Source of the DNA: Burkholderiales bacterium
GTDB lineage: Bacteria; Pseudomonadota; Gammaproteobacteria; Burkholderiales; Burkholderiaceae_C
Direction of reading: 5' to 3'
Length of the DNA stretch: 64,000 nt
NCBI GenBank assembly: GCA_016213325.1
Contig: JACRAY010000018.1
Coordinates: forward strand, 1 to 64,000
The notes under the pieces are model-generated. The model worked only from the letters and a program-made list of their open reading frames with translations. It did not search any database and had not been told where the DNA came from. This document shows, piece by piece, positions 1 through 10,736 of this stretch (the stretch's first letter is position 1; the number at the start of each line of letters is the position of its first letter). The translations under genes and the position numbers were made by a program.

Positions 1-3921
<3,921 letters not shown>

Positions 3922-3940
3922 GAGGAAGCAGGCCGCAGTC

Positions 3941-6010
3941 ATGACCAAACAGCCCATCCTGGACACCCAGGAGAAGGCCAACATCCTGGTGGTGGATGAC
4001 CTGCCGGAGAAGCACGTCGTCTTCCGCACGATACTGGACGAACTGGGCCAGAACATCGTGAGCGCGCGGTCCGGCCAGGAAGCGCTGAAGTACATCCTGG
4101 ACATGGAGTTCGCGGTCATCCTGCTGGACGTGAACATGCCCGACATCGACGGGCTGGAAACCGCAAGCCTCATCCGGCAGTACAAGAAGTCGGCGCAGAC
4201 GCCCATCGTGTTCATCACGGCCTACGTGGACGAGTTGCAGGCGCGCCGCGGCTACGCGCTGGGCGCGGTGGACTACATCCCGTCACCCGTGGTGCCCGAG
4301 GTGCTGCGCTCCAAGGTGCGGGTGTTCGTCGAGCTGTTCCGCGCCAACCGGCAACTGCAGAAGCAGGCGCAGCAGCGCGAGGAACTGGCGCGCTCCGAGG
4401 CGGCGCGCGAAGCCGCGGAAGAGGCGGTGCACCGCGCCGACTTCCTGGCCGAAGCGAGCCAGGCGCTGTCGCAGTCGCTGAACCTCGACGAAACGATCGC
4501 CGCCATCCTGGACATCTGCGTGCCCATGCTGGGCGATCGCGCCATCCTGGGCCTGCCCGACAAGGACGGGGGCGTGCGGCGGCTCGAGATGCATCCGGCG
4601 CCGCCGGCGGACGACCCCGAGGCGTTCGACCCGGACATGCGCAGTGCGACCGACGCCGCCATGCGCGAAAAGCAATTCCGCCTGTGGCGGCGCGACGGGC
4701 GTGCGGCGGCAATCTGCCCGCTGCTGGCCGGCGACACCGTGCGCGGTGCGCTGGTGCTGCTGGGCCCTGCCAGCCGTTTCGACTCGGCGCACGTGGCGCT
4801 GGTGCGCGAACTCGCCAGCCGTGCGTCGATTGCCATGGAAAACGCGCGGCTCTACTCGGCCGTGCAGGAAGCCGACCGGCGCAAGAACGAGTTCCTGGCG
4901 ATGCTGGCGCATGAACTGCGCAACCCGCTGGCCCCGATCCGCAATGCCGTGCACATCATGCAGGGCGCCAGCGGCCTGCCGCCCAAGCTGGACTGGGCGC
5001 GCGACGTGATCGGCCGGCAGGCCGACCACATGACGCGGCTGATCGACGACCTGCTGGATGTGTCGCGCATCGTGCAGGGCAAGGTGGCGGTGCATCCCGA
5101 GCGCATCACGCTGGCGAGCCTGGTGGAAAGGGCGGTAGAGGCGAGTTCGCCCAAGATCACCGGCAACCACCAGGTGCTGGAGGTGGAGCTGCCGCCGCAG
5201 AACGTGGTGCTCGAAGGCGACATGGTGCGCCTGTCGCAGGTGCTGTCCAACCTGGTCAACAACGCATCGAAGTTCTCGGGGCCGTCGACGCAGATCACGC
5301 TGGGCGCCACCTACGAAGACGGCGAAGTGCGGATCTACGTGCGCGACCAGGGTGCCGGCATCGAGCCCGAGTTCCTGCCCCACATCTTCGAGCTGTTCGC
5401 ACAGGCCGACCAGTCGCTCGACCGCTCGCAGGGCGGCCTGGGCATAGGCCTCACGCTGGTGAAGCACCTGGTTGAGCTGCATGGCGGGCGTGTGTGGGCA
5501 TCGAGCGACGGGCTCGGCAAGGGCTGCCAGGTGACGGTGGCGCTGCCGGCCCGGGTGGAAGCCGGCTCACCGCGGGCGCCTGCGCCCACGCCGGCGGCCA
5601 CGCGCGCACCGGCGGCCCAGCGCGGCTCGCGCATCCTGGTGGTCGACGACCTGGCCGCCTCCGCCGAGACGCTGATGATGCTGCTGGAGATGGAAGGCTT
5701 CGAGGTGAAGATCGCCCACGAGGGTCCCGCCGCCATCGAGATCGCGCGGGAGTTCCGGCCCGACGTGGTGCTGCTCGACATCGGCCTGCCCGGCATGAAC
5801 GGCTTCGAGGTGGCCAACCGCCTGCGCGGCCAGCCCGAATGCCGCGAGGCGCTGCTGATCGCGCTGACGGGCTACGGCGAAGCCGAAAGCCGCACCCGGT
5901 CCGCCGCCGCGGGCTTCGACTTCCACATGGTCAAGCCGGCCGACGTGAATTTGCTGCTGTCGATGATCGCGAATCCGCAGGAAGCTCGGCGGGTGCGGGC
6001 CGCGGCGTGA
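3941..6010 (+). CDS. Hybrid histidine kinase: receiver-GAF-HisKA-HATPase-receiver
   Basis: The 689-residue protein has no signal peptide or membrane span, so it is a soluble signalling protein. An N-terminal receiver (~14-130) carries the acceptor Asp in LLDVNMPDIDG. A coiled coil, a GAF domain (~165-305), HisKA (LAHELRNPLAPI, His ~323), HATPase_c and a C-terminal receiver (~565-680, Asp in LLDIGLPGMNG) follow. It starts 19 bases after the HAMP-array kinase, preceded by a purine-rich GAGAGGAAG. The likely reading is that the upstream kinase phosphorylates its N-terminal receiver, making a two-step phosphorelay; this is inference from position and domain order. No DNA-binding output is encoded next to it. 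Confidence 0.9.
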   Translation: MTKQPILDTQEKANILVVDDLPEKHVVFRTILDELGQNIVSARSGQEALKYILDMEFAVILLDVNMPDIDGLETASLIRQYKKSAQTPIVFITAYVDELQARRGYALGAVDYIPSPVVPEVLRSKVRVFVELFRANRQLQKQAQQREELARSEAAREAAEEAVHRADFLAEASQALSQSLNLDETIAAILDICVPMLGDRAILGLPDKDGGVRRLEMHPAPPADDPEAFDPDMRSATDAAMREKQFRLWRRDGRAAAICPLLAGDTVRGALVLLGPASRFDSAHVALVRELASRASIAMENARLYSAVQEADRRKNEFLAMLAHELRNPLAPIRNAVHIMQGASGLPPKLDWARDVIGRQADHMTRLIDDLLDVSRIVQGKVAVHPERITLASLVERAVEASSPKITGNHQVLEVELPPQNVVLEGDMVRLSQVLSNLVNNASKFSGPSTQITLGATYEDGEVRIYVRDQGAGIEPEFLPHIFELFAQADQSLDRSQGGLGIGLTLVKHLVELHGGRVWASSDGLGKGCQVTVALPARVEAGSPRAPAPTPAATRAPAAQRGSRILVVDDLAASAETLMMLLEMEGFEVKIAHEGPAAIEIAREFRPDVVLLDIGLPGMNGFEVANRLRGQPECREALLIALTGYGEAESRTRSAAAGFDFHMVKPADVNLLLSMIANPQEARRVRAAA

Positions 6011-6018
6011 TGTCTTTT

Positions 6019-6041
6019 GCCCTCCCCCTCCGGGGGAGGGC
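6019..6041. terminator. GC-rich hairpin after kinase operon
   Basis: A 10-bp perfect stem (6019-6028 with 6032-6041) has a 3-base TCC loop. No T-run follows, so it may be a dispersed intergenic palindrome or a factor-dependent terminator separating the kinase operon from the tRNA gene. Confidence 0.5.
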
Positions 6042-6067
6042 AGGGGTGGGGCACGGTAGCCCGCTGC

Positions 6068-6073
6068 TACAAT
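6068..6073 (+). promoter_or_regulatory. -10 element for tRNA-Ser
   Basis: TACAAT lies about 14 bases before the tRNA 5' end, which fits a start near 6080. No good -35 hexamer is visible upstream. Confidence 0.5.
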
Positions 6074-6087
6074 CACAGGCTTCGCGC

Positions 6088-6180
<93 letters not shown>

Positions 6181-6192
6181 GGTTAGTTCACC

Positions 6193-6552
6193 TCACCTCG
6201 GCCCCGCCGGCCCCCAGTAATCATCGAGCCAGCGCACCTGCCTTACCGGCAGCGCAAGCAGCTCCGGAAGTGCCCGGTCCCGCACCCACCGATCCTCGAT
6301 CACGCGAAGCCCGATCATCTCGGGCATCTTCCACCACGGCCGCGTGACCTTGTTGCCGTGCATCTCGCGGAAGCGCCGGGCCATCTCTTCGTCAGTCTCC
6401 GGAATCTCGCGCACCTCGCGCGTTGACGGCTCCGGCCGAAGCGCGCCCATCCGGGCGGCCGTCTCGGCGTCCATGTGCCAGCTCGAGAGGTGCGGCTTGG
6501 CTCCCTTGCGCCACGGCGGCATGTACCAGCGGAACTGCTCGACCTGCTTCAT
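6193..6552 (-). CDS. Conserved-type hypothetical protein, 119 aa
   Basis: I do not recognise a family. The protein is soluble, rich in Trp, Arg and Pro, and begins MKQVEQFRWYMPPW. Its middle (residues ~45-80) is charged (TDEEMARRFREMHGN) and the tail has WLDDYW near the C-terminus. Third-position G/C preference and a normal amino-acid mix suggest it is expressed. It is read toward the tRNA and divergently from the polyphosphate kinase, with about 90 bases between their starts. Confidence 0.65.
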   Translation of the reverse strand: MKQVEQFRWYMPPWRKGAKPHLSSWHMDAETAARMGALRPEPSTREVREIPETDEEMARRFREMHGNKVTRPWWKMPEMIGLRVIEDRWVRDRALPELLALPVRQVRWLDDYWGPAGPR

Positions 6553-6642
6553 CGAATCATCATGCCACTGCCGCGGCGTCTCGCCGGCGGTCGTCGGGCC
6601 GACGCCCGCCTTTGACTCCCGTCAACTGCGGCCGCGCCCACA

Positions 6643-7866
6643 GTGCCGATGATGCATCTTCCCCCCTCGACCGACACACGCATCGCCATGGCCAAGGACT
6701 CCCCCGCCAGCCCCTCCAACGGCACCGCCGCGCGCCGCAACACCAAGCCCAGCGCACCACAGCCCCGCCGCCGCGCCACCCCGCGCCGCGTACGCCAGGG
6801 CGACGTACCCACCGCGCTCGACGCGCACACCCTCGAAACCGACCGCGTATCCCGCGCCAGCACCCGCCGCACCACCGTGCAGGCGATGGCCGTTTCCGAC
6901 CTGCTGAACGCGCCGCCCGCCAACGACACCATCGCCCGGCTGCAGGCGCTGGTTGGCGGTGCATCGCCCGACGAACGCAGGGCGCTCCGGCGCGCGCTGG
7001 CCGCTGCGCGGCCCGCGCGCAGGGGCGGCAGCGACCCCGACCTGGAACTGGTGCCCAACTGGCGCGAAGGCGTCTACCCGTACGTCAACCTGATGTCGCG
7101 CAAGACCTACGAGCACCAGAAGTACCGCCTGCAGGTGGAGCTGCTCAAGTTGCAGGCCTGGGTCAAGGAGGCGGGGCAGCGCGTGGTGATCCTGTTCGAG
7201 GGCCGTGACGCGGCCGGCAAGGGTGGTGCCATCAAGCGCTTCATGGAGCACCTCAACCCGCGCGGTGCGCGCGTGGTGGCGCTCGAAAAGCCCAGCGACG
7301 TCGAGCGCGGCCAGTGGTACTTCCAGCGCTACATCGAGCACCTGCCCACCGCCGGCGAGATCGTGCTGTTCGACCGCAGCTGGTACAACCGCGCCGGCGT
7401 GGAACGCGTGATGGGTTTCTGCACCCAGGCCGAGTACGACGAGTTCATGCGCCAGGCACCCGAGTTCGAGCGCCACCTGGTGCGCAGCGGCGTGCACCTG
7501 TTCAAGTTCTGGTTCAGCGTGAGCCGCGCCGAGCAGCGCCGCCGCTTCAAGGAGCGTAAGGCGCACCCGCTCAAGCAGTGGAAGCTGTCGCCGGTGGACC
7601 TGGCCTCGCTGGACAAGTGGAACGACTACACGCGGGCCAAGGAGGCCATGTTCCTCAGTTGCGACACCTCCGACGCCCCCTGGACCGTGATCAAGTCGGA
7701 CTGCAAGAAGCGCGCGCGGCTGAACGCCATGCGCTACGTGCTGCACCGCCTGCCGTACTCGAACAAGGACGCCAAGGCCATCGGCAGCGTCGACACGCTG
7801 CTGGTGGGCCGCGCTTCGCTGGTGGCGGGGCGCGCGGAAGAGTTCATCCCTACGCAGGCGGGCTGA
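6643..7866 (+). CDS. ppk2: Polyphosphate kinase 2 family protein
   Basis: PPK2 enzymes transfer phosphate between polyphosphate and nucleoside mono- or diphosphates, so this gene links phosphate storage to nucleotide pools. The conserved domain begins near residue 130 (NWREGVYPYVNLMSRKTYE). It has Walker A GRDAAGKGGAI, Walker B EIVLFDRSWYNRAG, and the lid segment RRFKERKAHPLKQWKLSPVD. The N-terminal ~120 residues are Pro/Arg/Ala-rich and look disordered. In-frame ATG codons at 6643, 6649, 6652 and 6688 (MAKDSPAS) are all possible; the last may be the true start. Sequence alone does not fix whether ADP, GDP or AMP is the preferred acceptor. Confidence 0.93.
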   Translation: MPMMHLPPSTDTRIAMAKDSPASPSNGTAARRNTKPSAPQPRRRATPRRVRQGDVPTALDAHTLETDRVSRASTRRTTVQAMAVSDLLNAPPANDTIARLQALVGGASPDERRALRRALAAARPARRGGSDPDLELVPNWREGVYPYVNLMSRKTYEHQKYRLQVELLKLQAWVKEAGQRVVILFEGRDAAGKGGAIKRFMEHLNPRGARVVALEKPSDVERGQWYFQRYIEHLPTAGEIVLFDRSWYNRAGVERVMGFCTQAEYDEFMRQAPEFERHLVRSGVHLFKFWFSVSRAEQRRRFKERKAHPLKQWKLSPVDLASLDKWNDYTRAKEAMFLSCDTSDAPWTVIKSDCKKRARLNAMRYVLHRLPYSNKDAKAIGSVDTLLVGRASLVAGRAEEFIPTQAG

Positions 7867-7880
7867 CGCCGCTTGCTCCC

Positions 7881-7898
7881 ATCCCTCATTCGAGGGAT
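7881..7898. promoter_or_regulatory. 18-bp dyad upstream of small membrane protein
   Basis: ATCCCTC-ATTC-GAGGGAT is a perfect inverted repeat. It is centred 42.5 bases before the A of the ATG at 7932. The -10 hexamer TATGCT (7920-7925) lies seven bases before that ATG. The position is typical of an activator site overlapping -35, but the cognate factor is unknown. Confidence 0.45.
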
Positions 7899-7931
7899 AG
7901 TCATTTCGCGCCCCTTTCCTATGCTGGGGGC

Positions 7932-8207
7932 ATGCGTGCAAGCCGCCTGCTTGTCCTGTCCACCGCCCTGGTCGCGGGGTTCTCGTCGCCGCACCTGGCC
8001 GACCAGCTGGCGGGCCACGGGTGGGCGGCCGAGTTGTGGTTCTATGCCGTCGTGCCGGCCGTGCTCGATGTCGTGCCGCAAGGCATGGCGTGGCTGGCTG
8101 CAGGCGTGGTCTACACGCTGCAGTACCTGGCCGCGCTGTCCGTCATCGGCGCCGCCTGGTCGGCTTGGGTGCCGCAGCAGATGGATGCCGGGTCAAGCCC
8201 GGCATGA
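7932..8207 (+). CDS. Small membrane protein, hypothetical, 91 aa
   Basis: The product starts MRASRLLVLSTALVAG and has two or three hydrophobic stretches (residues ~5-17, ~33-60 and ~62-80), so it is probably an inner-membrane protein. It has no recognised domain. A TATGCT -10 element seven bases before the ATG and the lack of a Shine-Dalgarno suggest a leaderless transcript. Its last residues (MDAGSSPA) are encoded inside a dispersed palindromic repeat. It overlaps the 3' end of the convergent ATP-grasp gene by 65 bases, so the original C-terminus may have been altered. Confidence 0.5.
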   Translation: MRASRLLVLSTALVAGFSSPHLADQLAGHGWAAELWFYAVVPAVLDVVPQGMAWLAAGVVYTLQYLAALSVIGAAWSAWVPQQMDAGSSPA

Positions 8208-9855
8208 CAAAGTCCGACGACACAATGATGGCGTCGACGGCACCATCGAGCAGCAACGCGCGGACCCGTTGAGCCGTTCCAGCCGCTGTCATCGGCACAA
8301 GCTCGCCAGCCGGGTCACGCACGCCAACCGGCTCCACGCGCCAGCACCGCAGTCCTTCCTTGCACAGCGCCTTCCAGCGCCGCGTTGCCCTGGCTTCATC
8401 GGCAATCACTTCCACCGGGATGCGGCCCAGGCCCTCACCCAGCAGGCGCGACAGGAACTCGGGCAGGTAGCCGCGCGAAATGTCCCCACCGCCCAGCAGC
8501 GGCGCGGCATTCACTTCGTTGATGACAGCCCCCGATGCATGCCACGGCTGCGACAGGTCTTCGCCGATCATGTCGACGCCCGCCACCTCCAGGCCCATCA
8601 GGGCCGTGGCCCGCACGGCCGCCTGCACGTTGTCCGGGTGCAGGGTGGCCGTCACGTCTTCGTCGGTGCCGCCCCACTGCGTGGACTCGATGCGCCGCAA
8701 GGGCACGAAGGTGCCGGCCGGCGGCACCGAAGCCGGCGTCCATCCCATGCGTTGCAGCGACGCCAGCGCCAGGTCATCCAGGGTTACTGCCCCCACGCGC
8801 TGCCATGAAGGCTTGCGCTGGTCGGCGGCGCAGGCCGCAGCCGCCAGCTGGCCGATGCTGTGCTCGCCGTCGGCGTAAACGCCGGCGGGCAGGCGCTTCA
8901 CCGCGTACAGCAACTTGCCGTGCCAAACGAAGAGGCGGTGGCACCAGCCGGGCACCTGCCGCTCCACGAGCACGGCGCTGTCCGGCGCAACCTGCTTCGC
9001 GTGGCGGAAGGCCGCGTCCAGTGAAGCCGTGTCGGCCACGTCCATGCTCACGCCGGCGCCGCGGTCCTGGTTGGACGGCTTCACGACCACGGGCGTGCCC
9101 AACTCGCGGGCGACGGCGGCCGCTTGCTCGGTACTGCGAGCCAGTGCGTGGAGCGGCACGGGAAGCCCCGCGGCTGCCAGCAGGCGCGCCGTCGCCACCT
9201 TGTCCTGCGCCAGCCGCACGCCGATGGCGGAGTCGCGGTCGGTCATGCTGCGGTCGATGCGCCGCGCGCGGCTGCCCCATCCGAGCTGGAACACGCCGCT
9301 GCCCAGGTGCAGCGCCGGGATACCCAGGGCGTGCGCGGCGCGCAGCACCGGCAGCGTCGACTTGCCGGTGACGACGAAGGTGCCGAGCCGGGGCAGCACT
9401 TCCTTGTCCAGCATGTCGTGAAGGGCAGCCACCGCCGGCTCGTCCGGCGCGCGGGCACCCATCCAGTCGCACAGGCCCAGCGCCGACTGCAGGGCCAGCT
9501 GCACGCACTGCGGCGCCACGTATTCGATGGCTGGCATGCGTACCCGCGCGTGCCATTCGCCCGAAGGCTCGGAGCGCAGCGCCTCGATGCCGGGTACATC
9601 GAACACCGGCAGCCGCGTAGCCTGCAGCAGCGTGCGGGCGAGCAGCAGCGCACGCCATAGCCACGCCGCCACGCCCTCGGGCGCTTCGAGGTCCGGCGCG
9701 ATGTCCGGGTCTTCCCACTGCACGCCCAGCACGTCGCGCAGCCAGCGGTCCAGGGTGGTGAAGTCGGCCCGCGCGGGAAGCCCGAAGGCCAGCTCGAAGG
9801 GCTGGGCCGGCTGCAGGCGCGGGATTTTTTGGGGGGTACGGGCGGTGGCGGGCAT
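8143..9855 (-). CDS. Cyanophycin-synthetase-type ATP-grasp ligase 1, C-terminus altered by repeat
   Basis: The 570-residue protein aligns in outline with the ATP-grasp half of cyanophycin synthetase. An N-terminal region ends in GVFQLGWGSRARRIDRSMTD, followed by DKVATARLLAAAGLPVP, the nucleotide-binding strand PVVVKPSNQDRGAGVS, the RLFVWHGKLLYAVKR core, and the metal-binding end INEVNAAPLLGG. It lacks the Mur-ligase domain (about 400 residues) that completes cyanophycin synthetase. Such enzymes make amide bonds from a carboxylate, ATP and an amine; substrates here are unknown. Compared with its paralogue at 10733-12589, the tail stops early at DAIIVSSD and continues into repeat-encoded sequence. 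It is divergent from the methyltransferase, with 54 bases between starts. Confidence 0.85.
   Translation of the reverse strand: MPATARTPQKIPRLQPAQPFELAFGLPARADFTTLDRWLRDVLGVQWEDPDIAPDLEAPEGVAAWLWRALLLARTLLQATRLPVFDVPGIEALRSEPSGEWHARVRMPAIEYVAPQCVQLALQSALGLCDWMGARAPDEPAVAALHDMLDKEVLPRLGTFVVTGKSTLPVLRAAHALGIPALHLGSGVFQLGWGSRARRIDRSMTDRDSAIGVRLAQDKVATARLLAAAGLPVPLHALARSTEQAAAVARELGTPVVVKPSNQDRGAGVSMDVADTASLDAAFRHAKQVAPDSAVLVERQVPGWCHRLFVWHGKLLYAVKRLPAGVYADGEHSIGQLAAAACAADQRKPSWQRVGAVTLDDLALASLQRMGWTPASVPPAGTFVPLRRIESTQWGGTDEDVTATLHPDNVQAAVRATALMGLEVAGVDMIGEDLSQPWHASGAVINEVNAAPLLGGGDISRGYLPEFLSRLLGEGLGRIPVEVIADEARATRRWKALCKEGLRCWRVEPVGVRDPAGELVPMTAAGTAQRVRALLLDGAVDAIIVSSDFVMPGLTRHPSAAAPKPTRRRR
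8182..8214. repeat. Dispersed REP-like palindrome read into two genes
   Basis: The core is ATGCCGGG (8185-8192) / CCCGGCAT (8198-8205) with a 5-base loop. On the minus strand it encodes the peptide MPGLTRHP, which I recognise as the usual translation of a very common proteobacterial dispersed repeat. It forms the 3' end of both the plus-strand small gene and the minus-strand ATP-grasp gene. Confidence 0.75.
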
Positions 9856-9896
9856 GAAGGTGCCGATGTTAAGGCTGGGCTGCCGGGGCGGCCAGT

Positions 9897-9902
9897 TAGA
9901 CT
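9897..9902 (+). promoter_or_regulatory. -10 element, leaderless methyltransferase promoter
   Basis: TAGACT ends eight bases before the ATG at 9910, and no Shine-Dalgarno lies between. This predicts a leaderless or near-leaderless message within the 54-bp divergent spacer shared with ATP-grasp 1. Confidence 0.45.
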
Positions 9903-9909
9903 CGGCGCC

Positions 9910-10674
9910 ATGTCGCCAGCCATCGCGTCTTCACCCGGCTATGTGGAGCTGTTCACGCTGCGCGGCGGCCCTTATGACGCCGCCATGCGCACGTGGCCGC
10001 TCGCGCGCGAGCCGGAGTTTGCGCAGGCGATAGCGCGGGCCGCGCTGGCACCGGGCATGGTCGTCGCCGACGTGCCTGCCGGCGGCGGCTACCTGCAGTC
10101 CTTCCTGCCCCCGGGCGTGCGCTGGATCGGATTCGAGCCCTCGCGCGGCTTCACCAGCACGGCAGGCGGCCACGGCATTCCCGAAGGCAGCCCGCTGGTG
10201 CCGCTGCCCTGGCAGGCGGGCGAAGCCGACGCCGCCATCAGCCTGGCCGGCATCCACCACCTGGCCGACAAGGCGCCGCTGTTCCAGGACCTGCTGCGCG
10301 TGGTCAAGCCCGGCGGCCGCCTCGTGGTGTCCGACGTCGCCGAGGGTTCGGCCGTCGCCGGCTTCCTCGACGGCTATGTCGGCAGCCACAACAGCACCGG
10401 GCACGAGGGCGACTACCTGTCGGCGGACACCGTGGCCACGCTGCGCCATGCGGGCTGGCACATCGCCTCGTCCGAGCTCGTGCCGTTCCACTGGGTGTTC
10501 GCCAGCCGCGACGATATGGCCGCCTTCTGCCACCGCCTGTTCGACCTGCGCACGTCGACGCTGGCCGACACACGGCGCGCCATCGAGTCCGGGCTGGGCG
10601 TCGACGAGTTGCCTGGCGGCCGCATCGGCATGCGCTGGGAGCTGATGACCATCGCCTGCGAGCGGCCTGCATGA
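9910..10674 (+). CDS. Class I SAM-dependent methyltransferase
   Basis: The 254-residue protein carries motif I as VVADVPAGGGYLQSF, the acidic segment GFEPSRGF, a SLAGIHH motif and LLRVVKPGGRLVVSDV, typical of UbiE/Coq5-like or Methyltransf_11 enzymes. It lies between two ATP-grasp ligase genes, and its stop overlaps the start of a 21-codon frame that itself overlaps the second ligase. I infer that it methylates a precursor or product of the ligases. The target atom (N, O or C) cannot be told. ATG 9910 is chosen because upstream in-frame codons run through the promoter and the conserved sequence begins here. Confidence 0.85.
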   Translation: MSPAIASSPGYVELFTLRGGPYDAAMRTWPLAREPEFAQAIARAALAPGMVVADVPAGGGYLQSFLPPGVRWIGFEPSRGFTSTAGGHGIPEGSPLVPLPWQAGEADAAISLAGIHHLADKAPLFQDLLRVVKPGGRLVVSDVAEGSAVAGFLDGYVGSHNSTGHEGDYLSADTVATLRHAGWHIASSELVPFHWVFASRDDMAAFCHRLFDLRTSTLADTRRAIESGLGVDELPGGRIGMRWELMTIACERPA

Positions 10675-10736
10675 GCCGCACGGCCGCCCGAAGGCTCATG
10701 GCCCCGCAGCGCGCAGCGCGGAGGGCAGCCCAATGA
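10671..10736 (+). CDS. 21-codon Arg/Ala-rich coupled mini-ORF, uncertain
   Basis: MSRTAARRLMAPQRAARRAAQ starts inside the methyltransferase stop (ATGA) and ends inside the ATP-grasp 2 start (ATGA), so it would couple translation across the 58-base gap. The DNA contains the GGAGGG ribosome site of the downstream gene and resembles a linker that I recall from other Comamonadaceae. It may therefore be a spacer, not a functional peptide. Six Arg in 21 residues is notable beside enzymes related to an Asp-Arg polymer synthetase. Confidence 0.25.
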   Translation: MSRTAARRLMAPQRAARRAAQ

